Origin: an uncultured Mucilaginibacter sp. | GTDB lineage: Bacteria; Bacteroidota; Bacteroidia; Sphingobacteriales; Sphingobacteriaceae | Assembly (NCBI RefSeq): GCF_946479965.1 | Contig: NZ_CAMLHX010000013.1 | Coordinates: 1 to 64,000, forward strand | Direction: 5' to 3' | DNA length: 64,000 nucleotides | Shown here: one piece after another, positions 53,708 through 61,870 of the stretch | How positions within the stretch are numbered: the first letter of the stretch is position 1 | How the letters are laid out: each line of letters starts with the position of its first letter | Translations under genes and position numbers: made by a program | Notes under the pieces: generated by a model | What the model saw: the letters and a program-made list of their open reading frames with translations, nothing else | What the model was told of the DNA's origin: nothing | The model's database searches: none

Positions 53708-54721
53708 ATGTCATCACCCATCGTAACCGGATTAATGGCCTACGGCATGTCGGGCAGATTATTTCACGCGCCTTTTTTAAGCACCAACCCGCAGTTTAAC
53801 TTAAAAGCTGTAGTTGAGCGCAATCAAAAGAAAATGGCGGCCGACTACCCGGACATCATTAGTTACAACTCGATTGATGAGCTGTTGAACGACCCCGAGA
53901 TAGAATTGATTGTTGTAAACACCCCCAGCTTTACCCATGCCGACTTTGGCAAACGGGTGCTTGCAGCCGGCAAGCATGTTTTAATAGAAAAGCCGGTAGC
54001 TGCAAATGTAGCCGAAGTAAAAGAGTTGTTTGACCTGGGCAAAAAAGTTAACCGCAAGGTTATGGTTTACCAAAACCGCCGCTGGGACAGCGATTTCCTG
54101 TCGGTAAAAGAGGTAATTGAGAGTGGCAGACTGGGCAGGCTTGTCGAGATGCACATCAGGTACGATAGATATAAGCCGGAATTAGCCGTAAAACCCTTTA
54201 AAGAGGGTGGGGATATACCTGCAGCGGGGGTGCGGTACGATCTGGGTGCACATATAGTTGATCAGACCATTCATTTGTTTGGCAAGCCTTTGTCGTTTGA
54301 CAGGGTGGATGCCATTCAGCGTGATAGGTCAGAAAATTTTGATTACATGAACCTGCGTCTTGTTTACCCGGGCGGCCTGGTTGTTTCGGTTGTTTCCGGA
54401 TTGCTTATTGCCGACCAACTTCCGGCATTTGTTGTGCACGGCACCCTTGGTAGTTTTAGCAAACACCGTTGCGATGTGCAGGAGCCACAGCTAAATATCC
54501 CTATATTGCCAAACGATGCAGCTTACGGGGTAGAACCTGTGGGATGTGAAGGCAAATTGGTAACAATTGGTATTGACGGAGAACAGAACATTGAATTTAT
54601 ACCCGCGCCAAAAGGCGATTATAATAATTTATTTTACGCGGTTTATCACGCCATCCGCGAAAACGCGTTATATCCAATAACCGAAGAGCATATTGTATGG
54701 CAAATGGAAATGCTTGAATGA
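53708..54721 (+). CDS. Gfo/Idh/MocA-family oxidoreductase
   Basis: 337 residues. N-terminal Rossmann domain (TGLMAYGMSGRLFHAPFLSTNPQF) and the EKPVA motif (HVLIEKPVAANVAEV) used for NAD(P) and the catalytic Lys. The C-terminal part has GGVRYDLGAHIVDQTIHLFG-type structure with the catalytic His. This style (SGRLFHAPF, YQNRRWDSDFL) matches the YdgJ/scyllo-inositol-dehydrogenase-like branch; the substrate is not known. Its stop overlaps the next start (ATGA at 54718). Confidence 0.88.
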   Translation: MSSPIVTGLMAYGMSGRLFHAPFLSTNPQFNLKAVVERNQKKMAADYPDIISYNSIDELLNDPEIELIVVNTPSFTHADFGKRVLAAGKHVLIEKPVAANVAEVKELFDLGKKVNRKVMVYQNRRWDSDFLSVKEVIESGRLGRLVEMHIRYDRYKPELAVKPFKEGGDIPAAGVRYDLGAHIVDQTIHLFGKPLSFDRVDAIQRDRSENFDYMNLRLVYPGGLVVSVVSGLLIADQLPAFVVHGTLGSFSKHRCDVQEPQLNIPILPNDAAYGVEPVGCEGKLVTIGIDGEQNIEFIPAPKGDYNNLFYAVYHAIRENALYPITEEHIVWQMEMLE

Positions 54722-55254
54722 TTTTAACAATGATAAAAAGATTACTGTTTTTTTTAAGCCTGGTAATAGTAGCCGGCTGTACCAACGCGCAAAACAAAGA
54801 TAACGGCACCATTGTCCATTACCGGATATTAAAACCCGACAGTACTTTTACTTCGTGGAAAGACCTGAAGAAGGGCCAGCCTGTAATGCTGATGTATTTT
54901 GGTACAGATTGCCCACACTGCCAAAAGCTGACCATAGAGATGAAGCAACGAATGAATGTTTTTAAAAACATTAAGATAGTGATGATCACGTTTACCAAAA
55001 CCGAATATCCATGGATGGGCATGATCAAAAATTTTCAGAGGGATTACGAACTTTCTAAGTATAAAAACATTGTTATGGGTACCGAGTATCCTGAGTATTT
55101 GGCTTTAGGATTTTTTCCTGTGCAAAGATATTACAGCATTCAAACTACGCCTTATATAGCCCTATACAATAAAAAAGGAAAACAAACCAAGGCCTTTAGT
55201 AAAGAGCCTAAGATAGAGAGTTTGGTTGCAGCGGTGAAAAAAGCGATATTATGA
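54718..55254 (+). CDS. Thioredoxin-like lipoprotein
   Basis: 178 residues if the ATG overlapping the upstream stop is used; the ATG at 54730 (MIKRLLFFLSL) gives a more normal signal peptide. Lipobox VAGC. The thioredoxin-fold domain has CPHC in YFGTDCPHCQKLTIEM and an IQTTPYIALYNKKGK cis-Pro segment. It is probably a periplasmic thiol-disulfide protein (TlpA-like) facing the envelope. It is translationally coupled to the Gfo/Idh/MocA gene. Confidence 0.82.
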   Translation: MILTMIKRLLFFLSLVIVAGCTNAQNKDNGTIVHYRILKPDSTFTSWKDLKKGQPVMLMYFGTDCPHCQKLTIEMKQRMNVFKNIKIVMITFTKTEYPWMGMIKNFQRDYELSKYKNIVMGTEYPEYLALGFFPVQRYYSIQTTPYIALYNKKGKQTKAFSKEPKIESLVAAVKKAIL

Positions 55255-55336
55255 AGAGTAATTGTTATCTTTAGTGGAAAGATCACAATTACTATAATTC
55301 CACTTCTTGTTAACAAAATTAAAGGCATCCTTCTGC

Positions 55337-57847
55337 ATGCCCTTGTATAGGGGGCAACTCTGCAAGACAACGCATCTGCAAATATCGCTGTTTGTGTTGT
55401 TTTTTGCTCTTTCAACAGCAGGGTATGCTCAAACACCTGCTTTAGGCTCCGTGTCGGGCAAATTGGTAGATTCAAAAAAAAATGAGCCTTTAAGCGCTGC
55501 CACGATTACGCTGGTAGCAAAAGCCGATAATAAGCCGTCCGCTAGCATTCAAACTAACAGTAAGGGCAATTTTAAATTAGCTAATATTAAAAATGGCACA
55601 TACCTTTTAAAGGCTACCCATGTTGGCTATGTTTCTTTAACCAAGGATAGCATAGTTATTAGCGCGGCCAAGTCTGCAGTGCAAGTGGGCACTTTAAAGC
55701 TCCGCAAATCAAAAACGGTTTTAGATGAGGTGCAGGTTACCAACCAAAAAAGTAAGGTAACGCTTGGTATTGATAAAAAAACGTTTGATGCGTCAGAAAG
55801 CACTATAAGTGAAGGAGGGTCTGCTGTAGATCTGCTCGCTAACGTTCCATTGCTCCAGGTAGACGCTACCGGCAGGGTAACTTTGCGCGGGTCGAATGTT
55901 AAGATGCTAATTAACGGTAAAACAACGCCCGGTAGTGTTATAGCCACATTAGAGGCATTACCTGCTGATGCGGTAGAGCGTGTTGAAGTGATCACTAACC
56001 CATCGTCAAAGTACCAGGCCGACGGGCAATCGGGTATTGTAAATATTGTATTAAAAAAGAATGCCCAGATGGGCTTTTCAGGGCACGTATCTGCAAAGGC
56101 CGGTAATTTACAAACGCGCAATGCAACGGCCGAGTTAGCCTACAAAAACCAAAAGATAAACCTGTATGGCAACTATGGCTATCGCGCCGCCAACCGAATT
56201 AGTAATGGCTTTTTTAACCGTACTACTACAGATGCTTCGGGAAGCCAGTTTGCTAATCAGGTGGCAAATCAAAATACCTATACCGTTGGCCATAACTTTA
56301 TAAGTGGCATAGACCTGTTTTTGAATGATAACAATACGCTAAGTTTTTCGAACAACATTAGCTTGCGCGATGTTACCCGTAACCAGAGCGGACTTACAGT
56401 TACGCGCCGTAACGGCCAGATCTGGGAGGAACAGAATCAAGATAACATTAGCACCCGTAAGGGTACTACCCTTAATTTTAATTTAGATTTTGAGCATAAA
56501 TTTAAACGTAAAGGCGAATTGCTGACCACTAACATAGGTTTTGGGGATGAAAAGGCCGACGCCCTTAACACGGCGAACACCGCATCTTATATAGGAGCAA
56601 GCCGGGTTTTAATATCAAACATAAATAACAACAGAAGTACCGAGCGGGCTATTAATTTACAGGCAGACTACACTTTGCCATTGGAAAACGGCCGTTTTGA
56701 AGCCGGATACAGATCATCGCTGGAAAGTGACCGGAGAGATAACCATGTTGACACGCTTGACCGGTTTACCGGTATAATAAACTACAGCGATCTGTTATCA
56801 AGGAATTTTTTGTATAATCAGAATATTCATGCTGTATACACCAACTATCAAAGGCAGTTTGGCAACTTTAGCATACAAGGCGGTTTAAGGTTAGAAGATG
56901 CTTATATAACCTCAGAGTTGGAAACTTTTGTTGGCGGAATTTATAAGCTGCAAAAAAACAGCCGACATTATTTGAGGCTATACCCTACCTTGTTTTTAAC
57001 GCAAAAACTGTCTGAAAGCCAAACTTTGCAATTAAGTTACAGCAGAAGGGTAGGTCGCCCCCGCAACAGGGAAGTGTCTCCGTTTCTTGATGTAACTAAC
57101 AGGAAAAACTATTTGCAAGGTAACCCCGACTTGCAGCCTGAAGACACGCACTCTTTTGAGCTGAGCTATATAAATTATTTCAAATCTGTTGTGCTTACGT
57201 CTTCGGTATTTCATCGCTTTACCACGCAAAATATTCAAGGGGTTTCGTCCTTACTCTCGCCAGAAGTTACACTGTCCACATACAGAAATTTAGGCTCGGT
57301 AAGCAATACGGGCTATGAGTTAATTGCAAAATACTCACCTGCAGACGCGCTGGATGTAACCGCTAACGTTAACGCGTTTTATTTAAAATTGAAAGGCGAC
57401 CCTGCATTTAACATTCAAAATACATCGGGCTTTACCTGGAACAGCAATTTATCAGCAACCATAAAGCCTACAAAAAAGCTGAGCCTTCAGTTGCGGGGAG
57501 ATTACAGTGGTTCGCAGGTTAGTGTGCAGGGTAGCCGCCAACCGGTGTATGGTATGGATGCGGCTTTAAAATACAAAATTATTAAGGGCCTTACATTTGG
57601 CTTCAATACCCGCGATGTGTTTAATTCCAGAAAGGTTATATCCCAAACTTATATAAACAGCAACGGTATAATGCTTGACCAGGTTTCGCAAAACAGGCGC
57701 AACGTGCGTACATTCATATTTTCGCTTTCGTTTCGTTTTGGCGCTAAAGATACGAAAAAGCAAGACGATGCGGAAGATGATAACAAGGTTAAAGACGATG
57801 ATTCTGACGATGATGCAGACAGAGATGGTAGCATTAACCGTCAGTAA
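55337..57847 (+). CDS. TonB-dependent-receptor-like outer membrane protein
   Basis: 836 residues from the ATG at 55337 (an upstream TTG at 55307 is less likely); the signal peptide ends GYAQ. A carboxypeptidase-regulatory-like domain (VSGKLVDSKKNEPLSAATITL) is followed by a plug-like domain (VDLLANVPLLQVDATGRVTLRGSNVKMLING) and a long barrel of the outer-membrane beta-barrel family (OMP_b-brl_3). There is no typical TonB box and no SusD partner, so it is not a PUL transporter. The C-terminus carries a very acidic tail (DAEDDNKVKDDDSDDDADRDG) beyond the last barrel strand, which is odd, as such barrels usually end in an aromatic residue. Confidence 0.86.
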   Translation: MPLYRGQLCKTTHLQISLFVLFFALSTAGYAQTPALGSVSGKLVDSKKNEPLSAATITLVAKADNKPSASIQTNSKGNFKLANIKNGTYLLKATHVGYVSLTKDSIVISAAKSAVQVGTLKLRKSKTVLDEVQVTNQKSKVTLGIDKKTFDASESTISEGGSAVDLLANVPLLQVDATGRVTLRGSNVKMLINGKTTPGSVIATLEALPADAVERVEVITNPSSKYQADGQSGIVNIVLKKNAQMGFSGHVSAKAGNLQTRNATAELAYKNQKINLYGNYGYRAANRISNGFFNRTTTDASGSQFANQVANQNTYTVGHNFISGIDLFLNDNNTLSFSNNISLRDVTRNQSGLTVTRRNGQIWEEQNQDNISTRKGTTLNFNLDFEHKFKRKGELLTTNIGFGDEKADALNTANTASYIGASRVLISNINNNRSTERAINLQADYTLPLENGRFEAGYRSSLESDRRDNHVDTLDRFTGIINYSDLLSRNFLYNQNIHAVYTNYQRQFGNFSIQGGLRLEDAYITSELETFVGGIYKLQKNSRHYLRLYPTLFLTQKLSESQTLQLSYSRRVGRPRNREVSPFLDVTNRKNYLQGNPDLQPEDTHSFELSYINYFKSVVLTSSVFHRFTTQNIQGVSSLLSPEVTLSTYRNLGSVSNTGYELIAKYSPADALDVTANVNAFYLKLKGDPAFNIQNTSGFTWNSNLSATIKPTKKLSLQLRGDYSGSQVSVQGSRQPVYGMDAALKYKIIKGLTFGFNTRDVFNSRKVISQTYINSNGIMLDQVSQNRRNVRTFIFSLSFRFGAKDTKKQDDAEDDNKVKDDDSDDDADRDGSINRQ

Positions 57848-57853
57848 TAGTTG

Positions 57854-58840
57854 TTATTGCTGCTGTTGCTGTTGTTGCTGCTGAACCATATCCATATACC
57901 GTTGATAGCTGTTTTTTGTAACAACGTTAGCATCCGCAGGGGTAGGGGCTGATATGATCTCAACTGTTGATGTTTCTATATTTGTCGGGTTGCCAATATC
58001 ATCATCAACCGTTACAGAGACCTCTAAACGGTGCCCTGACGCTCCTTTATACACACCTTTAACAGGCGAACAATCGCTAAAATTGCGACCTACGGCTAAG
58101 CGCACATGGGTTTCGTTAGCTATACAATTGTTAGTAGGGTCAAGGCCCAGCCAGCCATAGTCGGGTATATAAGCTTCCGCCCAGGCGTGGGTAGCGCCTT
58201 CGCCGCGCATGCCATTTTTGTAGGTGCATATATAACCACTAACATAACGTGCCGGTATATGCACCAGGCGCAGCATTTCGGTTAATATATGGGCAAAATC
58301 CTGGCAAACGCCGGCTTTAAGCTTCCATATTTCGTCAAGTTTGGTCTCAACCGTCGTTACGCCTTTTATGTAATCAAAATTATCATACACATACTGGCAA
58401 AAGCGTAAAGCGATCTGGTAGGGCGTGTCGTCTCTCGACCATTCTTTATCAACTACTTTTTGCAGATCAGCCAGGCCTTCAAAATATTCCTGCCTTAAAA
58501 AATCTATGTAAGGCACCATGTACCTTAATGGCTTTAAATCCTCCCATTGCTGAGCCGGAAAAATATCATTTATAGGTAAAAGGCGATGTTTGGTAGTAAC
58601 CAGCATCCTTGAGGTAATAACCATTATTGAATGCGGTACGCTATACGTAAATGTTCCCACCTCGTTGCCGTAATAATCTGTAAACGTATCAACCACGGGG
58701 CTTCCGCTTACCAAAACATCATGCTTAATAACATCCTGGTAGTCATCCTTTATCGGGAACAATATGATCTGGTTAGCGCTGTCGCGAACAGGGCTGTCAT
58801 AAACGTATGTGGTAATATGTTGTATCTGGAACTCAGGCAT
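57854..58840 (-). CDS. Transglutaminase-like cysteine protease family protein with poly-Gln tail
   Basis: 328 residues. N-terminal beta-sandwich of bacterial transglutaminases (QHITTYVYDSPVRDSANQI), then the core: GVCQDFAHILTEMLR gives the catalytic Cys, GATHAWAEAYIPDYGWLGLDPTN the His and Asp. The protein ends with a run of nine Gln (CAG/CAA codons, 57854-57884), an unstable tract. It is the last gene of the ATP-grasp/alpha-E/transglutaminase set. In other genomes this trio is linked to peptide or amide-bond chemistry of unknown product. Confidence 0.9.
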   Translation of the reverse strand: MPEFQIQHITTYVYDSPVRDSANQIILFPIKDDYQDVIKHDVLVSGSPVVDTFTDYYGNEVGTFTYSVPHSIMVITSRMLVTTKHRLLPINDIFPAQQWEDLKPLRYMVPYIDFLRQEYFEGLADLQKVVDKEWSRDDTPYQIALRFCQYVYDNFDYIKGVTTVETKLDEIWKLKAGVCQDFAHILTEMLRLVHIPARYVSGYICTYKNGMRGEGATHAWAEAYIPDYGWLGLDPTNNCIANETHVRLAVGRNFSDCSPVKGVYKGASGHRLEVSVTVDDDIGNPTNIETSTVEIISAPTPADANVVTKNSYQRYMDMVQQQQQQQQQ

Positions 58841-58880
58841 CTTATTTTAGTTTATTTATCACTGGTCACTCGTCTCCCAA

Positions 58881-59816
58881 TTAAGAATTAGCAAAGTAAT
58901 ATTCGTTTAAGGCATCACTTATTCCGTAAAGCTCGCCCCTTATTTGCGCCAGGAACGTATGCAGGCCCTCTTGTTTTATGCTTCTAACCGAACTGTATTT
59001 TATGCGGCTTTGCAGGCGGCCTATCCTGAAAGACATTTCCCTGAAGTTATCCAGGTTACTGTCTTTTTTTAAGCGTTCAAAGTAGCGCTGTATGTTATTT
59101 ACAGAGTAGATAACCGAGCGCGGGAAGTCATTATTAAGTACCACCTGCTCCAGCACGTTCTCTGCTTCAAAACCTTCCCGGTAAGTTTTAAGGTAAAGCT
59201 CATATCCGCCTAGCGACAGCAATAAATGCTTCCAGTAGGTAGTATCCGTAAGCAGGTCGGGGTTGTCAGATATCGAACCGAATTTGGTATCCAAAATATC
59301 AACCGATTGGATGGCTCGTTCCAGGTATTTGCCAATATTCATAAAGCTGCGGCCTTCGCCACGCTCCATGGTAATTTCAACGGTGCCGTAATAGAGCATT
59401 ACTTGCTTTATCAGCACGTCTAACACACCTATCGGGTCCTCGCGCTGCAGGGCGCGTTCCAGTTTAGTGTCTTTCACTGCATGGTAATATTCATTAAGGC
59501 ATTGCCAAAGATCTTTTGTAATGTGTTCCTGTACGCTGCGCGCGTTCTCGCGGGCAAGGGTTATAATATTTACGATGGAATTGGAGTTGCCTTTGCCGGT
59601 TACCATGTATTTAAGTACGGAGCGGCTATCGTTTTCCAGCTTACCGCCTTCGTCTTCACCGTGCTCGGCGTACATATCAATAACGGGCTCCCACGTAAAT
59701 TCGGCAATGGTATCCTGCGATGACGCGTAATTGATCTTCAGCATGCGTAACAAACCGTCGCTGCGCTCAATATACCGGCTCATCCAATAAAAACTTGCTG
59801 CTACCCTGCTTAACAT
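58881..59816 (-). CDS. Alpha-E domain protein (DUF403)
   Basis: 311 residues, all-helical. MLSRVAASFYWMSRYIERSDGLLRML at the N-terminus and VNIITLARENARSVQEHITKDLWQCLNEYY are diagnostic of the alpha-E family. There is no signal peptide. It is the middle gene between the ATP-grasp protein (59928) and the transglutaminase (57854) and presumably assists the ATP-grasp ligase; catalytic residues are not established for this family. Confidence 0.92.
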   Translation of the reverse strand: MLSRVAASFYWMSRYIERSDGLLRMLKINYASSQDTIAEFTWEPVIDMYAEHGEDEGGKLENDSRSVLKYMVTGKGNSNSIVNIITLARENARSVQEHITKDLWQCLNEYYHAVKDTKLERALQREDPIGVLDVLIKQVMLYYGTVEITMERGEGRSFMNIGKYLERAIQSVDILDTKFGSISDNPDLLTDTTYWKHLLLSLGGYELYLKTYREGFEAENVLEQVVLNNDFPRSVIYSVNNIQRYFERLKKDSNLDNFREMSFRIGRLQSRIKYSSVRSIKQEGLHTFLAQIRGELYGISDALNEYYFANS

Positions 59817-59819
59817 CTT

Positions 59820-59935
59820 AATTTCGAATTTCGGATTTTCAATTTCGGATTATTTATTTCCTCAATTTGGTTCCCTATGTTTAATTAATTAGAATCTGCA
59901 CATCTGCATATCCTCACATCTGCACATCTATGCAA
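59820..59935. repeat. Short degenerate repeats between alpha-E and ATP-grasp genes
   Basis: The gap of about 110 nt contains ATTTCGAATTTCGGATTTTC with AATTTCGGATT again close by, then a row of CACATCTGCA units (about 59898-59930). The C-terminal codons of the ATP-grasp gene run into the last unit. These look like slippage-type low-complexity DNA; no function is suggested. Confidence 0.5.
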
Positions 59936-61376
59936 GCACCCACGTATCCTTACTACCGCCACCCTGCGAGCTGTTAACTACCAGCGAGCCCTCTTTTAAA
60001 GCTACGCGGGTTAATCCCCCGGGTACTATCTCTATCCCATCCGGGCCGAACAAGGCGTATGGCCTTAAGTCTATGCGCCTTGGTTTTAATTCGCCCTGCA
60101 TATAACATGGCGCGGCTGATAGACTTATGGTTGGCTGCGCGATAAAATTGCGTGGCTCTTTCAATATCTCTTTTTTATAATCCTCTATCTCTTCGTCGGA
60201 TGCGGCATGGCCCATCAGCATGCCATATCCACCGCTGCCGTTGGTGCGTTTTATCACCATCTTGTTCATGTTTTTAAACACATAATCCTTTTCGTCGGGG
60301 TTGCCTAACTGGTGGGTGGGCACATTCTTTAAAATAGGCTCCTCGTTAAGGTAGTATTTTATCATTTGCGGCACATAGGTATAAATGGCCTTGTCATCGG
60401 CTACGCCATTACCAATAGCGTTTACTATAGCCACATTTCCTTTACGGTAAGCGCCCATTATACCGGCCACGCCCAGCATGCTGCCAGGGTTAAACACCAA
60501 TGGGTCAAGAAAATCATCATCAACCCGGCGGTATATTACGTCAACCTGCTGCAAACCTATAGTGGTTTTCATATATACCTTTTGGTCCTTAACCACCAGG
60601 TCGCGGCCTTCAACCAACTCTACACCCATTAAACGGGCAAGCGTGGTATGCTCAAAATAAGCAGAGTTATAAATACCCGGACTAAGCAACACAATGGTTG
60701 GATTAGCTATCTGCCTTGGCGAAAGCGCCATCAGGTTACGGTAAAGTATAGACGGATATTCTGTAACGCTACGCACGCCGCATTGTGGCAACAGATCAGG
60801 AAAGAGCCGCTTGGTAATCTCGCGGTTCTCCAGCATATAGCTTACGCCCGATGGTGTGCGCAGGTTATCCTCCAAAACATAGAAAGTGCCATCGTGATCG
60901 CGGATAAGGTCAATACCCGAAATGTGGATATAAATATCATACGGAACATGGAGCTGGTACATCTCCCGCAGAAAGTGCGGGCACGAATAAATTATATCAA
61001 CCGGAACAATGCCATCCTTAATAATAAACTGATTGTGATAAATATCCTTTAAAAAATGGTTAAGCGCGGTAAGGCGTTGCTTTATCCCTTTTTCAACAAA
61101 GGCCCATTCAGACGCGGTTATAATACGCGGGATAATATCAAAGGGAAAGATCTTCTCAATACCCTCGTTATTATTGTACACGGTAAACGTAATACCCTGG
61201 CTCATGAACAGCCGCTTGGCTAAATCTTCTTTTTTATTCAGATCATCGGCAGATTCGCCCGAAATGTAGTCTATTACCTTGCTATAGTGTTCGCGCACTT
61301 TTGAATCATCCCCGTACATTTCGTCCCAAACTCCGTCAATGGGGCTGTATTTATTAAAATAAGCTGATTCGTGCAT
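59928..61376 (-). CDS. Circularly permuted type 2 ATP-grasp protein (DUF404/407)
   Basis: 482 residues. Characteristic segments: ERLFP-type start FNKYSPIDGVWDEMYGDDSKVREHY, FPFDIIPRIITASEWAFVEKGIKQRLTALNHFLKDIYH, IHISGIDLIRDHDGTFYVLEDNLRTPSGVSYMLENR (the ATP-grasp metal site) and the PNDLVIKRTNGSGGYGMLMG-like P-loop segment VIKRTNGSGGYGMLMG. It ligates a carboxylate with an amine in the conserved ATP-grasp/alpha-E/transglutaminase set; substrate unknown. It is the first gene of that operon, and divergent from the LruC gene. Confidence 0.93.
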   Translation of the reverse strand: MHESAYFNKYSPIDGVWDEMYGDDSKVREHYSKVIDYISGESADDLNKKEDLAKRLFMSQGITFTVYNNNEGIEKIFPFDIIPRIITASEWAFVEKGIKQRLTALNHFLKDIYHNQFIIKDGIVPVDIIYSCPHFLREMYQLHVPYDIYIHISGIDLIRDHDGTFYVLEDNLRTPSGVSYMLENREITKRLFPDLLPQCGVRSVTEYPSILYRNLMALSPRQIANPTIVLLSPGIYNSAYFEHTTLARLMGVELVEGRDLVVKDQKVYMKTTIGLQQVDVIYRRVDDDFLDPLVFNPGSMLGVAGIMGAYRKGNVAIVNAIGNGVADDKAIYTYVPQMIKYYLNEEPILKNVPTHQLGNPDEKDYVFKNMNKMVIKRTNGSGGYGMLMGHAASDEEIEDYKKEILKEPRNFIAQPTISLSAAPCYMQGELKPRRIDLRPYALFGPDGIEIVPGGLTRVALKEGSLVVNSSQGGGSKDTWVLA

Positions 61377-61870
61377 GTAAAATGGCGCCTTTAAGTTTGT
61401 GGTTACACAATTTACTCATTAAAAATGAAATATATGAAGTGTTTTTTATAAAAATGCAATTTATTTTGAAATAATTACAATTATTTAATGATTTAATTAT
61501 AAAAATTACGAAAAATACGCTTTAAAATTAGCGATAATATATACAATTAATGCGTCTTTATTGTGATTTTATATACAAACGTATCTTTTCTGTCGGATAT
61601 AGGAATATGAAGCAGCGGCAAGGTTATTAATGATTTATGTGTTAAGGCTAAATCCATTTATATAACAAATACGTTAGTAAAATGTTTACTATTAGCGCTG
61701 CCTTACCAGCCACGGTTTATTAGAAGCTGTTTTTCCAAAATATGGAAATATTTCCAAAATATGGAGTTTGGCACGATTGGAAAAGTGCCTTGTTAGCTTA
61801 AAAAAGGCTTTTTTTTATAATGGAACATACTTTGCATAGATGGCGTATAACAGTACATAGCCCAAAAGAA
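61377..61870. promoter_or_regulatory. Divergent regulatory region with tandem palindromic motif
   Basis: 494 nt, very AT-rich on the left. At 61732-61766 the imperfect palindrome TTTCCAAAATATGGA occurs twice with a 19-nt period, close to two helical turns, so it could bind a dimeric regulator on one face. It is followed by an inverted repeat GGCAC...GTGCC at 61770-61789 and by AAAAAAGGCTTTTTT. These lie about 80-140 nt upstream of the LruC gene start. No promoter consensus could be placed with confidence. Confidence 0.5.

Noticed and set aside
59898..59930. CACATCTGCA units as a CRISPR array
   Set aside because: Units are about 10 nt with no spacers and no cas genes nearby; it is low-complexity DNA.
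61769..61786. Possible sigma-54 promoter TTTGGCACG before the LruC gene
   Set aside because: The expected TTGC element at the right spacing is missing.
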